From assembly GCA_031769625.1 (NCBI GenBank), contig JAUIMM010000583.1:1211501-1275500 (forward strand): a stretch of 64,000 nucleotides of DNA, written 5' to 3'. The DNA comes from Taudactylus pleione (lineage: Eukaryota > Chordata > Amphibia > Anura > Myobatrachidae). Below the pieces are notes generated by a model, which made no database searches, was not told the origin of the DNA, and saw only the letters and a program-made list of their open reading frames with translations. Every line of letters starts with the position of its first letter. Positions within the stretch are counted from its first letter, which is position 1. Positions 10,705-22,607 of the stretch are shown piece after piece. The position numbers were made by a program, and so were the translations under genes.

Positions 10705-10784
10705 TTATGTATGTACAGATGTGTCCTTACTCATCTAGGTTTTTTTTTTTGCTAAAAATGCGTCTGTCACAATGCGATGTGACT

Positions 10785-11110
10785 AGGATGCACCAGGAGA
10801 CTGCGCTGAGTAATGTGATTGGTGTCATCTGTATATCTAAATTTGATTGAGGCTGTAAAGAGCTTGGTGTGGGAGAAAGCTGCTGCACTGTAGCACCTTC
10901 CCATGCTGATTCAGAGTCTCCGGTATACAAGGGTCACAAATTAATCAGCACGGTCTACTGGTGCGTCCTAGTCACATCGCGTTGCGACTTAGATTCATTT
11001 TCGGCAGTAAAAGGCGCAAATAGACGCCCAGCACTAGCCGAGACTCATGGGACTAGACTTGGCGAGAGGCGCTGTTTAGCGCGACGGTGAAGCTGTATAA
11101 GGACACATCT
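10785..11110. repeat. Dispersed element with a single 66-bp-type unit
   Basis: Contains one copy of the block GAGACTGCGCTGAGTAATG then TGTATATCT, followed by TGGTGCGTCCTAGTCACATC, GCGAGAGGCGCTGTTTAGCG and TGTATAAGGACACATCTG. The same order recurs at 16996-17795, where the first block is expanded into about nine tandem units. This is therefore the unexpanded relative of that minisatellite. Confidence 0.75.
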
Positions 11111-12020
11111 GTATGTAGTATTGTTGCACAAACTGGAGAGATGAAACATCTCAGCGCCATAATGATTAATGCCGAACTGATGAGCCTCACTCGCTGGATC
11201 TCTCTCCTGGACACAGTCTTGTTATCTAAATCTTCTTGTCGTATTTGCTCCATAGCTGTGAAAAAAATCCCTCAGTGCTGGGGAAGATCTTGGCGAATGT
11301 TTTAATTTGTGCTGGACCCAAATGTAGGACATTTACAGAGGGTTGTTCCAAATCCACAAACATTCTCATTTTTGATGAGACAACTGTTGCAGTTGTTGGA
11401 ACTGTCTCTTCTATGTGGTCTCGTTTCACGTGGTGCCTCATTAATGTTCCCTGCTGGGTGCGGGATCAGCATTGGTACCACTTTTGTCACTTTGGTGACA
11501 ATACCAGTCCACATTCAGACGTACGCCAGGGAAGGGCTGCGACTGGCATTAGCAATATCGATTCCTACCAATCTATACACTCTTGCCAGATTCCCTATAT
11601 AGCTGGATGTAGTGATTCTACTTACTGAATGTGAGAGGCGATAAAGTCTTTGCACATCCTGAAGTCCTTTCTCCTCTGATCTTCCTCCGCCCAGGACTGA
11701 CCTGATGCTGTGACCATCCCCTACGTTTTCTCGGAGCGCCATGCTCGATGCGACTTGGCTCGCGCCAAGCATCTTTCACCCAAAAATGAAGTGTTGCATA
11801 TGAAATTATTCGCTGCAGTCCTGTGAAGCTGTTTGTGTTACCTGATTGTGACTAAGACTCATTTTCAGACGCTAACCACCGCGGTTCACTCGCGTCTCGT
11901 GGCGTATTCGGGTTGGGCGTAGGAGGACACATCAGTAACCAGTTGGTTGTTTATCTGGTCTCTGCAGAGAACTTGTTGTATATCGGAGCAATGAGGTGCA
12001 TGAGACCGTTTGCTTATATT
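11111..12020. other. No gene recognised
   Basis: Fragments such as GACTAAGACTCATTTTCAGACG near 11850 and GGACACATCAG near 11925 resemble parts of the dispersed element at 10785. Otherwise nothing is recognised. Confidence 0.35.
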
Positions 12021-12366
12021 GGGGGTGAATCAATTCAACGCGAATTGAATAGCGCCGGGAGCAAACTCCCAGAGCGATTCAATTCAGTGCACTGTGTGGT
12101 CGGAGAATGCCGGTTATCGCGCCTTAACATGGGTGTTAAGGCGCGTTAACCCGGCATTCTCTGACCAAAGTACCGGGCGCGTGGCTGTTATTGCAGCGCT
12201 AAGATGATAAAAGCTGCGTGCCCGGCACTTTGGTCGGATTTCTCCTCGCATCCCCAGGAGGGTGCGAGAAAAAAATCCTTAGCCCGCCCACACAGCGCAC
12301 TGAATTGAAAAGCTCCAGGAGCTCACTTCTGACGCTATCTAATTCGCGTTGAATTGAATCGCCCCC
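12021..12366. mobile_element. MITE with GGGGGTGAATCAATTC ends
   Basis: The left end GGGGGTGAATCAATTCAACG pairs with the right end, whose complement reads GGGGGCGATTCAATTCAACG. Inner hairpins include CGCGCCTTAAC with GTTAAGGCGCG at about 12118-12148. The size is 346 bp. The short target repeat is not clear. The termini are of the Harbinger-like AATTC type found elsewhere in this window. Confidence 0.75.
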
Positions 12367-13118
12367 GTAGTAAGTTTATAAGTTAAATGTACGACACCTC
12401 GTTGTGTTTTAGACAGGCAGTATCCCGTATTCCTTAGTAATGCACGCTTTGCGTTCTCCGGTGCAGCGCCTGCGGCGGAGATTTATTACCTGTAGCTACT
12501 GAGATTAATAATCCCCTGTTGAGATGTTTTCAGTCTGATGTAACATTCACTATAGTGTCTGAAAGATGAATTCCATTCCCGCAGGATAATAGAGAGCTGC
12601 ACAAAGCATCGGGTAACACGACGCATTTGTCTCTTCCTTATAACCTTTCCGCAGCCCTATTGTGACACATCTGAGTTATATTCATTTATAAATTGTTTTT
12701 ATCCCCTTTGAAGACACTTCTCAGCAGGGGAGAGACATTCCTATACAGGGACAAAAGCATAAATCCGATTCATGTATGGATTAACGTCGCCCTATTCATG
12801 TACAAGGTGATACATCTGCGTGTTCTAGAACAAATGGATTAATACGTATTCTGTGTCCGTACCGCACTTACTGTAAAAACCTCCTTTCATTCAGATCCCA
12901 GCCACGTCCTTCAATGTATCTGAAAAGCTATTAATCTTGTCTCTTTAGTCATGTAAACATTCTGAGCATTACCTTGTAATGAGTTCTCTCTACGTCCTTT
13001 ATAAATAGAGGTCGTGAGAGATTTACAAGTGCTGGCAGAAGACCTATGTGGAAATAGCGGTCTCTTGTGTCGCAACCTCTTATGCAGCATAATGTAACTG
13101 AGGGTAGGTGGGGTGGTT
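12367..13118. other. No recognised feature
   Basis: Unique-looking sequence. Long open frames overlapping 12911-13552 have no recognisable domain and run into the mobile element at 13128. Confidence 0.35.
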
Positions 13119-13127
13119 GGTGCATAC

Positions 13128-13431
13128 GGGATGTAGTCAGGAAGCTGGCGGTCGAAATGCCGACCGCCAGCTTCCCGACAGTGAAATTGCGGCACGAGAC
13201 TGATAGGCATCGGTAGACGCCTATCATTAGCACCACGCTGAAATCCCGACACCTGGCATACCGAATGTAGGTTTAAGATAACCACGGTGGGGGGGGGGAG
13301 GTTAGGGTTAGGCACCCCTAAGGAAGGGTTAGGGGTCTTACTTTCCTCTGTCTGGATATTCAGGTGCCGGCCTTCCAGCGTTGGTATTTCATTTGCCGAG
13401 CTTAGGTCCAGCGGTAAATCATACCGATTCC
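13128..13431 (+). mobile_element. G-rich TTAGGG family, copy 3, with exact 9-bp target repeat
   Basis: The element starts GGGATGTAGTCAGGAAGC, holds the hairpin GCTGGCGGTCG...CGACCGCCAGC, then a GGTTAGGGTTAGGCACCCC core at about 13301-13318. It ends ATCATACCGATTCC. GGTGCATAC is present at both edges (13119-13127 and 13432-13440) without mismatch. A 9-bp repeat is expected for Mutator-like elements, while hAT elements make 8. Confidence 0.75.
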
Positions 13432-13761
13432 GGTGCATACACCTGTCTGGTGGAGACTGCATATTTGTATGCCTTAAATCTTTGGTTTTCAACCCGGGGT
13501 ACTTGAAAAAATATCCGGTAATGGCAGAAAGATGTGTGGGTGGGACCTCCAAGTGTTATTGTCCTAGGGGCCTTTATCACAGTACCACCCTGATGAAGAG
13601 ATCTATCCCTGTGTCGCTATGAGAGAATGCAGATGTGAGCAAACAATGGCAGCTGCTCAATCAATCTGGCAGTACTTTTCAGGTGCATGAAAGGGAGGGG
13701 TCATACCAAGTAGAAAAAAAGGGGGGGGTTTAACCCCCTTTTGTTCCTCAGCACACAGAAT

Positions 13762-13880
13762 TATGCCTGCAACAATATATGAAGACTCTATGGTAATAGA
13801 AATTCAGAGATATTGTATCTATTATAATATCTCTGAATTGCTATTACCATATAATAGTCTTATATTATTGCGTGCAGATA
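13762..13880. repeat. Inverted repeat (hairpin 1)
   Basis: The left arm ATGGTAATAGAAATTCAGAG and the right arm CTCTGAATTGCTATTACCAT pair around an AT-rich loop, with pairing extending outward through TGC.TGCA. Probably the body of a small palindromic MITE. Confidence 0.8.
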
Positions 13881-13976
13881 CACTGCGGGTGTATTTGCAT
13901 GTGACATGCTACGTTACAGTGTCAGCGGCTGTAATACTGTAACGTAGCGTTTCTCGTGCAGATACACCCGCAGTCA
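13881..13976. repeat. Inverted repeat (hairpin 2), directly abutting hairpin 1
   Basis: ACTGCGGGTGTATTTGCA at the left pairs with TGCAGATACACCCGCAGT at the right. An inner ACGTTACAGT pairs with ACTGTAACGT. The two hairpins lie end to end with no spacer. Confidence 0.8.
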
Positions 13977-14931
13977 CACTCAGAACATAGGCATGCTACA
14001 TATCATTCCACTCAGCACGAGCTGCTTGTGCTATTTATTCACATCACACTGTGAATAAGACTCATTTAAAGGTAAAATGTTGCGCGAAAGACGCTCAGCG
14101 CTACCGAGTCACGCCAGGATATGGCGCGGTTAATAGGGCTGTCTAACGCGCAAGGAGGCTAGATGTATGAGGGCACATCTGCATTGGTACCTATCTCACA
14201 GGACAAGCGGGTAGGTCGGGGGCATGTTATAGTAATAGTTGATGGTGTTATTTGAACATGTTCCCTCTTTAGAATGTATAGAGCTGACCTTTTATTTGTA
14301 AATGATGATTAGTGTTCATTCTAGCACCCTGCACCGTGCAGTTCCTCTCTTCTGCCTGAGGTGTCGCTGTCTGCTTCTTTGCCTCTAGCACACAAACTGC
14401 TTAATCTCAGCAGTTTGTTGCTTCAGCAGAGTGGGCTAGAAGCACCAGAGCAGAGAGCAACCTCCCAGGCAGAATACAGGAACTGCACGGGTTGTGACAG
14501 GTGCAGGGTGCTAGAAGGAAGACTAGAAATGTAACAGATTTCCCAATGTAAAGATAGTTGGATAGAGGAGGGTTTTCGCAGTTCACTAGGCACTGGCATT
14601 TGTCCCTGTATCTGGCAATGGGGCCCAGCCTAAAGGCTTCGCTGGATGCCTGCTTGGCTAAACAAATGCGTGGATGGGCAGACATCTGCCGTGAATGCAC
14701 ATCTCATGTTAACACCTTTGCTGGTAGCGTTACGCTTCCGGTAAAAATGGCGCCGCTGGTCAATGGGAAGGTAAGTGTTGATAAATAGTGGCAGTCGCTG
14801 TGAGTTGCAGCAATACAAAAGGCCAGTTGTGGCCCATACTGATAAATAGCCCTTAGTCAGCGACTAGAAACTACATTCCGGAGCACTGATATAACCTCTG
14901 TGTGTGTGATTCAAAGAGTAAGTTCACTTAC
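13977..14931. other. No gene recognised
   Basis: Near 14090-14190 there are pieces (AGCGCTACCGAGTC, GAGGGCACATCTG) similar to the dispersed element at 10785. The rest is unrecognised. Confidence 0.35.
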
Positions 14932-15785
14932 GGCCCGTATTCAATTTGAGCAGACCCGCGATACTTTTTTGCCTCCTCGGACTTTTCGCCTACTTTGTCT
15001 GTTTTGCAGGCGGAAAAGTATCACGCTCGTGCCCGCGTATCGCCATATTCAATTTGAAAGTAGGCGAAAACGGGAACCGGCGAAACTTAAACAAGCGGAA
15101 AGTACTGTCAGATTTGGGGAAATCAGCCTGACACCCCCCAAAAGATGCTCTGACATGGGGGTTCCCTACGGTACCCCCCAACTTGCCTTGCTGAAGGTAT
15201 TTGGTGTTTTTAAATGGGCTCAATAGCTGCTAAATAGCGTTTTTCTATACGTGGTGCAGAATAGTATTCAGTAGTTTTCTTTTGCAGCATATTTTAAAGT
15301 TGCTAAAGTTAACTTAAAAAAATCGTGAAAAATTCACCTGCCGCAAGCCCCTGGGGCATACTTGGGGACCCCCTCCAGAGTAAAGTTCGCTAGTTTTTTT
15401 TAACTTTGTCCCCCAACATTTTTTTTTTTTTGCCCCCAAATTCAAAGTGATTTTTTGGAGTGTTAAAATTTAAAAAATAAGTGGTGTTTTTTTTATTTTA
15501 TTTTTTTATTTGACACAGTTTACCTTTGGGGGACTGTCTGTCTGAATGCTGCACGGGGTTCCTGCAATGTTGCACCCCAAAACCCCAATTCTGCACTTTT
15601 TTCCGCCTGCTATTCATAGGCAAAACTTTTCTGCCTATTACATTGCATTGACGTTCCACCTAGGTGAAAAGTTTTTCAAATTCAATACGGAGTAAAATCA
15701 AAACAGGCGAAAATGATGTCATCGGTGAAAAGTTTCCGCCAAAAGCAAGCGAAAATGGCTTTTCGTCTCAAATTGAATACGGGCC
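14932..15785. mobile_element. Large MITE with perfect GGCCCGTATTCAATTTGAG ends
   Basis: The left end GGCCCGTATTCAATTTGAG is exactly complementary to the right end. The interior has several TTTTCGCC / GGCGAAAA motifs and long T and A runs. The flanks are TAC and TAT, close to a 3-bp target. No transposase frame remains. It is related in structure to 15929-16760 and 32714-33319. Confidence 0.85.
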
Positions 15786-15928
15786 TATATGTACTATTAA
15801 AATAAACTAGTCATTAGAACATTTTTGTCTATTATTCATACATATATTAAAGATGCTTTGGGTATATCCATTAATATTTCTCCTGAATAGGCACTTTGGG
15901 ACATATACCGAACTATCACTCACACTAA

Positions 15929-16760
15929 GAGGGGTATTCAATGCTGGACTTTTCGCTCCACATCGGAGATTTTCCTGGGATAAAGTATCGGACGCGCGCC
16001 CGCTTAACCCCCGTATTCAATATAAAAACGGGAAGGTGCGAAGTGGGATCTGTATAAAAAAATTTTTTTTCCTGGAATAAATCGTAGGACCCCCCTAAAT
16101 TGTAAAAACATGGGGGATCACTATGGGTACCCCTGTTTTAGCCTGCAAATGAAAGTCGGGGATTTAAATAGCCGCAGCAGGTGTTTTTTCCCGACATTGA
16201 AGAAGTGTTGCAGAAGAGCACTTAGGTTTTATTTTTAAGTGGTCCCATCAAATTTGGGGTACATGAAAATGGGTACAAGCATATTTTTATGTCCCTAAAG
16301 TAAGTTTTTAAAAATTCTGCAACTATGCACCTGCAGCTAATAATCTATTCTAGAAAACACGTGCCGCATACTTGCAGAATAGCCCTGAACCTATTTCCCT
16401 ATTTTTAAACACTTTTTTTTCCCAATTTTTTTTTTCACCCCAATTTTTAAATTCATTTTTTGGGGTGTCCCTATTTTTTTTAAAACTGTTTTTTTTTAGT
16501 TATTTTTAAAATGTCATTCCCAGGGGTGCAGGCTTTTTTTTTTTTTTAAGCCTGCACCCCTAAACCCCAATTCTGCACTCTTTTTTTTCACCACCTATTC
16601 AGTGGTGAAAAGTTATCCCTGTTTTTTTTTCAAAGACTTTTCGAACCTGCGAAAAGTCTTTGAAATTGAATACGGTGTAAAACCAAAACCTCCGAAAATG
16701 ACCTAATTGGTGCGAAAACATCGCAAAAACTGAGTTTTCGCTCCATATTGAATACCCCTG
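15929..16760. mobile_element. Large MITE with GGGGTATTCAAT ends
   Basis: The ends are GAGGGGTATTCAATGC and the complement of CAGGGGTATTCAATATGG. TAA flanks both sides (15926-15928 and 16761-16763), consistent with a Harbinger target. The interior is rich in T runs and GCGAAAA/TTTTCGC motifs. A fragment of the same body is at 61530-61645 in the opposite orientation. Confidence 0.85.
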
Positions 16761-16995
16761 TAAGACTCCTCTGTCACAACGTGTTTTATTAGCTAAAATC
16801 GCTGCTGCGGGGAAGAAAACCCTTTTATCCCAATGCGTCTCCTCGGATCCCGTGACACGATCTGTGCTAATGTCACGTATTTCTTACCTATTTCATGTGG
16901 ATGGGTTAGAGATGTCCATTAATAAGGGCTGCGAAATTCTTTGCAACATGGTTACCGTATGTATGTACACTCCCCTAAAGGACGCCCTACGCTGA

Positions 16996-17586
16996 GACTG
17001 CGCTGAGTAATGTGATAGGTGACACCTGTATATCTGTGTGCTCCTGAGTCTGTATATGGGAGACTGCGCTGAGTAATGTGATATGTGACACCTGTATATC
17101 TGTGTGCTCCTGAGTCTGTATATAGGAGACTGCGCTGAGTAATGTGATATGTGACACCTGTATATCTGTGTGCTCCTGTGTCTGTATATGGGAGACTGCG
17201 CTGAGTAATGTGATATGTGACACCTGTATATCTGTGTGCTCCTGTGTCTGTATATGGGAGACTGCGCTGAGTAATGTGATATGTGACTCCTGTATATCTG
17301 TGTGCTCCTGAGTCTGTATATAGGAGACTGCGCTGAGTAATGTGATAGGTGACACCTGTATATATGTGTGCTCCTGAGTCTGTATATAGGAGACTGCGCT
17401 GAGTAATGTGATGTGTGACACCTGTATATCTGTGTGCTCCTGAGTCTGTATATAGGAGACTGCGCTGAGTAATGTGATATGTGACACCTGTATATCTGTG
17501 TGCTCCTGAGTCTGTATATGGGAGACTGCGCTGAGTAATGTGATATGTGACACCTGTATATCTGTGTGCTCCTGAGTCTGTATATG
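16996..17586. repeat. 66-bp minisatellite, about 9 units
   Basis: Units start AGACTGCGCTGAGTAATGTG and contain ACCTGTATATCTGTGTGC. The measured period is 66 bp (unit starts 17061 and 17127). Because 66 is divisible by three and the unit lacks stop codons in two - strand frames, long open frames run through the block. These are by-products, not genes. The block lies at the start of a dispersed element that continues to about 17795. Confidence 0.95.
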
Positions 17587-17800
17587 AAGCACAACAGAAC
17601 GGAATGAAACTTTGCTGCCGCTACATTGTAGCACTCCCTATACAAAGTCAGAGACTGGTGCACACTGATATACAAGTCTGCCAGTGCGTCCTAGTCGCAT
17701 CTTCAAAAGAGGCACCTGGCATTAGCAGAGTCTCCCGGGCCTGGTGCGCTGAGAGGCTTTTTAGCGCATCTGTATAAGGAGACAGCTGTATGCACAAGGA
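17587..17800. repeat. Remainder of the dispersed element beside the 66-bp minisatellite
   Basis: CCAGTGCGTCCTAGTCGCATC, GGTGCGCTGAGAGGC and GTATAAGGAGACAG follow in the same order as in 10930-11110. Confidence 0.65.
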
Positions 17801-17879
17801 AAGCCTCGGTGGAAAAGACTGGGATAGGGTGGGGTTTGGGGTGCAATGATGCCTCTCACCACTGTACCTCACTAAGCTA

Positions 17880-17930
17880 GCTTTTAAAAGACTATGGTGA
17901 TGGCTGAAACGCGTTGCTGCTCTCCTACAG
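17880..17930 (+). ncRNA. Possible hammerhead-ribozyme relic
   Basis: The segment GGTGATGGCTGAAACGCG resembles the CUGAUGA...GAAAC core of Penelope-associated hammerhead ribozymes, followed by GTTGCTG. Stem II cannot be drawn convincingly. This is a motif-level call only. Confidence 0.2.
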
Positions 17931-18249
17931 GAACCACGGGGATTTGAGCTATGTCCAGCTGACTGCTACAAAGTAACACGTGGCCACTAACAAAAGATCC
18001 ATTACCCGCTACGAGCTCTACACCGCCAGGCTGCTGCTAAAACTGGAGCCGACAGCGACTAAAGCGCTATTACACAGGGGGGGGGGGGGGATCAGTAATG
18101 CATGCGGGGGGCGTGACGACTCCTGTTGCATTACCATATCATCGCTGTCGCAGCTGCTAACCGTCTGCAGCTGAATCACCCCCTCTGTTCTGCAGTGATT
18201 TCTGAATCTCAAGTGATTTGGAAGCTGTACTGGTTTCTGTTCTGTAAGT

Positions 18250-18905
18250 CACTCTGCTCCTGATATTCCCCATTATACACTGTATGAGACTACGCTGCCT
18301 GCACTGTCACTTACTCCTAATGTACATAGTTATCCAGGTTATAGGTGAGGACAATGTAATCACTCTGCTCCTGATATTCCCCATTATACACTGTATGAGA
18401 CTACGCTGCCTGCACTGTCACTTACTCCTAATGTACATAGTTATCCAGGTTATAGGTGAGGACAATGTAATCACTCTGCTCCTGATATTCCCCATTATAC
18501 ACTGTATGAGACTACGCTGCCTGCACTGTCACTTACTCCTAATGTACATAGTTATCCAGGTTATAGGTGAGGACAATGTAATCATTCTGCTCCTGATATT
18601 CCCCATTATACACTGTATGAGACTACGCTGCCTGTACTGTCACTTACTCCTAATGTACATAGTTATCCAGGTTATAGGTGAGGACAATGTAATCACTCTG
18701 CTCCTGATATTCCCCATTATACACTGTATGAGACTACGCTGCCTGCACTGTCACTTACTCCTAATGTACATAGTTATCCAGGTTATAGGTGAGGACAATG
18801 TAATCACTCTGCTCCTGATATTCCCCATTATACACTGTATGAGACTACGCTGCCTGCACTGTCACTTACTCCTAATGTACATAGTTATTCAGGTTATAGT
18901 TGAGG
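18250..18905. repeat. 111-bp tandem repeat, about 6 units
   Basis: Units start CACTCTGCTCCTGATATTCC. The measured period is 111 bp (18250 and 18361), and units are nearly identical. 111 is 37 codons, so a 212-codon frame repeats the same 37 residues. I see it as a tandem repeat, not a gene, because no start context, splice signal or related protein is recognisable. Confidence 0.95.
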
Positions 18906-19153
18906 ACAGTATAAAACAATGAAGACTGCAGGTGCACGTCGGGGTCCAGTCTTCAATACGGGCAACGCTGGCTATCCCAGCTATTAGTGAATAATATAGG
19001 AATTGCGTTCGTTATCTCATGTGGTGAAGTTACTAAGTTAGGACGCACTCTGTTTGCATTTCATCTGAAGCGCAGCCGTAGTTCATTCATTTACTTGTTG
19101 TTTTCGCCATGGACTTGCGCGCTGGATGTTTCTTAGAATGTATAAGAGGTTTA
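18906..19153. other. No recognised feature
   Basis: Short unique-looking stretch between the 111-bp repeat and the MITE at 19154. Confidence 0.3.
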
Positions 19154-19316
19154 GGGCCTCATTGATCAACGAGTGATGAGACTTTTGCGCAGGATTAATT
19201 GTGCTCCAGCCAGGCAGCTCCCAACTGTAATTTTTCAGACAGATGAGAGGAGCTGATTGGTTGGAGCACCATTCTCATACGCAACAAGTTTAATCATTCA
19301 TTGATAAATGAGGCCC
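19154..19316. mobile_element. MITE with GGGCCTCATT ends and TTA target
   Basis: Starts GGGCCTCATTGATCAACG and ends ATTGATAAATGAGGCCC. TTA flanks both sides (19151-19153 and 19317-19319), the Harbinger pattern. Interior arms include CCAGCCAGGC and ATTGGTTGGAGCACC. Confidence 0.85.
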
Positions 19317-20826
19317 TTAGATAGATATCTCTATCTATAATCCCCCTTCCTTTATCACGGTTTGTCTGCATAGTTCACCCTGCAAAGGCCAAGGGTGCAG
19401 ACATTGTTGTTTTTCCACAATAAATTTGCTGAAACCTTCCGGAGGAGAACGTTCTGTTCAGGAAGACGCAGCGTTTTCCTCTTCTCTGCAAGCCGGGAGC
19501 GTGTGTGTGGCGCTGTGATATTCTGTAGTATTCTCGCTATAATTAGTTAATCTTTTCGTTCTAAGGAAAAGTTTCCTTTCCTTCTGGTCTCATTATCTCG
19601 GAAAGCCACAAAGTTCACCGCTGTCGGTAAGTGCAGATCAATACGGTCACACAGCATAATATCTGGAAATGGCTATTAAGCCTGGAAATCAATATGATGC
19701 TAAGATAATACGGTCCCGCAGACTACTCACAGAATAACCATTGTACTGTGCACAGTACCTCCAGGCTGCATCGCTGCAGGGATGTTAACGTACAGTAACA
19801 AATCCTGATTTTCGCTGCACGCTCTCTAGGTAAGGCTTCCTCGTGCCCCAGATGGCCGAGATGGAGGCGTGTGGACTGTGCATGGCGCTGCGAGGGGGTG
19901 ATGCAGACGCGTTGCTGATGAGGAATATAATAAACTCTTCTCTGGCGACTCGACCCTTGGAATTTGGAGAATGTTTTTTTGTTCTTTCAAGATGATTCAA
20001 GAGACTCTTGCTTGGGGCTTTTTAAGTCTACGTTCTTGAGGAAGTGCATGAGATGGTCATTGCCTTGGGCACATGTGATAGGGTGCGAATTTTACACTTG
20101 CAACCAACAGAGGGGGCGGCTTACACATGACCCACTTGTATTTTGTCTGGCCCCCGCAAGGTTTTGGGCATGTAATAGGCTGGCAAAGTGGGCACAGCAC
20201 AGGCACCATATTTTACCTTTTTGAATAAGTAGCTGTAGTGTCGCAAGGGTTCAATAGCCTTGGACCACGAATTTGACATTTGAAACCTACGGAGGGGGGG
20301 GGGGGGGTCACTTATATATGACCCACTTGTATTTTTCCTGTCTGGAGCAGTAATAAGAAGAGAATGAGAAGCTATACACAGCAGAGTTAGAGGTTAGCCT
20401 CATCAGGGGTCTGTAGAGGAAGGGCCACGTAGCACCATCATATTACGTATCAGGTTGTTCTTTCACTGATGTTGGAATGATAATAGGTTCAATCTTGTCG
20501 GGCCCTTAATCCCCAAATTTGGGTAATCCTGGGGCTTTTGCATAACGGGCCGGAAAGACGACATTAGGTGGGACATGGGAAGAGACTTGAATTTATGGTT
20601 CTGAGGAGTGGTGTTTTCCATCAGGACAATAGATAGAAGGTCCGTGTAATATCCAATAGAAGTCTGTATAGACCCCTCGGGTGCTGGTAGCGATCCCCCA
20701 TGGCTGCGTTGCACGTTCCACCACCCGTCGTCCAGCAATGTCTCCCTCATCTACCCAGAACGAGCTTGGGGCTACATCTCCTCCTGTGGTATAACGTCTC
20801 TTCTATTATGCCAGCAAGGGGTTTTC
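19317..20826. other. No gene recognised; one spaced duplication
   Basis: Segments at about 20090-20150 and 20277-20343 both contain a G-rich tract followed by ACATGACCCACTTGTATTTT or ATATGACCCACTTGTATTTT, about 187 bp apart. Otherwise nothing is recognised. Confidence 0.4.
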
Positions 20827-20907
20827 GATGCCTGTCATTAGTACCACGCCGGGATTAGAAAGTCTGGATCCCGGCATTTAGACAGTCTGCTTCCAAACTA
20901 CATCCCC
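20827..20907 (-). mobile_element. Fragment of the G-rich TTAGGG family (left end only)
   Basis: On the - strand it starts GGGGATGTAGTTTGGAAGC and contains TAAATGCCGGGATCC and GGCGTGGTACTAATGACAGG. These correspond to the left terminus and body of the copy at 13128. The G-rich core and right end are absent. Confidence 0.55.
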
Positions 20908-22607
20908 AGCCAGGTGGAGGGGTCCTCCTACATTATAAGGATTGTATGGATCCCATTGAGATAAATGCAGCGTGCCTGGGTATGTCCAATAGCTGGAGAT
21001 CATGACTGATACTCTTGCTATGTAATGTTACCCAGCTGTGAGACCCACTGTCCATATTTCCAGCCCTTGTGAAGATAAAATGTTCTACGTTCCTGAGTGG
21101 ACTATAATGGAGAGAGATGGGGGGGTATTGGGGGCTGGGGTGAGCAGAATATTGGTGACGTCCTGCCAGCCATTGGCATACTATCCCCACATAGCGAAGC
21201 TGCCATCTGTGAGTAGAGCAATGGTGTGGAAACAACGTAACTGCTTTGATGTCCTGCACCACTGTACCCCACACCTCCCCCAGTAGGGCTTTCTCCAACT
21301 ACCACACCCCCCCCCCCACACACACACTCTTCACCCAGTAGGGCCTTCTCCACTACCCCCTACCACATCCCCGCCACCCCAACACTCTTCCCTAATAGAG
21401 CCCTCCACTACCCCTACCACATCCACATTACCCCTCCATATAGAGGCTAGTCATGACTGTCCAAGTATAATTATTGGTGAATGCTGTAATATATAAAGGT
21501 GGGAGAAATACTGTTATTGGATGGACGAGGTGTGAGGCGTGCATTTCCTCTGGACCTGCTGGGTGAGAGGTAATGTTGATCTTGGCTTCTATTCAGAGCG
21601 ATGTTGAACCCAGTATAATCCTGCCATCTTGTAAGGCGTATAGCTCCAAGGTATCTACTACAGGGTATCCCGAAGTCACATCTATAAGGGGTTTTATTTC
21701 AGTGTATCCTGAGGCCTGAGTGTTTGCCAAACCGTTCAGGAGGCATGAGGTACCGGCAGCATATAGTACAGCTTTGTGTGAGCGCCTATCTGTAATCCCT
21801 ATACAACAATGGTAAAATCCTATTTATAGCAGCTGACTTGCCAGGCTTCCGGCCTGTTTGATATCTGTGTATGATGCCTTGATTCGCCTTATTTAGGTGA
21901 TGGCTGGAATGATGTTTTTGGGTCTGATGCATTCTGCCTGGGAAGAATGTCTGATGGCCTCAGGGGTAGTTGGTGGTAAATGCAGTACGGAAGCTATTCC
22001 TCAGGTGCAGGCCACTAATGCAGGGTCTGGCAGTGAGGAGGGGGGCAAATGTCAGGTCCCATGCTAAATATACAGTGGTTATGCCGGATCCGCACTATGA
22101 GGGTGCACGTGGCCCAAAGACCCCCAGATCCTGCTGGATCCATACATAATTCCCATAACACACCAGGGTCTATGCCTCATTCACATGAATACACTCCGAT
22201 CAGAGCCCGAATCACTGAAACGCAGAATGTGCTGGATCCATGAATAATTCACAAGCACAGAAATACCCAGCGGAATCCTTCTCTTATGTTCTGTGACTTT
22301 GTTATGGACCAGGCTTATAGCCATACCCCAGGTATGACAGGAGAAGGGCCGTCTAACGTGTCTCTCTTCCTCGTTTTAGGAGGTGTGATACAATATTTGG
22401 GTTATTCCTCCGGTCTCCGCCCTCACATGGAGTGCCACGTTTGGCCGCATGTGGCTTGTGCTCCCATTGGCTGAGCTCACTATGAAATGTATTTTGTTTA
22501 TTTGTAAGCCGCCACACAATTTCCTCAGAAAAGTGCGAGTAACCAGTATCAGGGCAGCACTAAGGGCCGCATGGGGCTGAAAAAGTTCAAGGGTCTAGTG
22601 TGAGAAG
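20908..22607. other. No gene recognised
   Basis: A C- and A-rich low-complexity tract lies near 21300-21440. Several short frames lack any recognisable domain or splice context. Confidence 0.35.

Noticed and set aside
12911..13552. 213-codon gene on the - strand
   Set aside because: It runs across the edge of a mobile element with exact target repeats at 13119 and 13432 and has no domain.
16893..17675. Open frames of 215 and 260 codons in the 66-bp repeat
   Set aside because: The unit is a multiple of three and stop-free in two frames. No domain, splice or start context.
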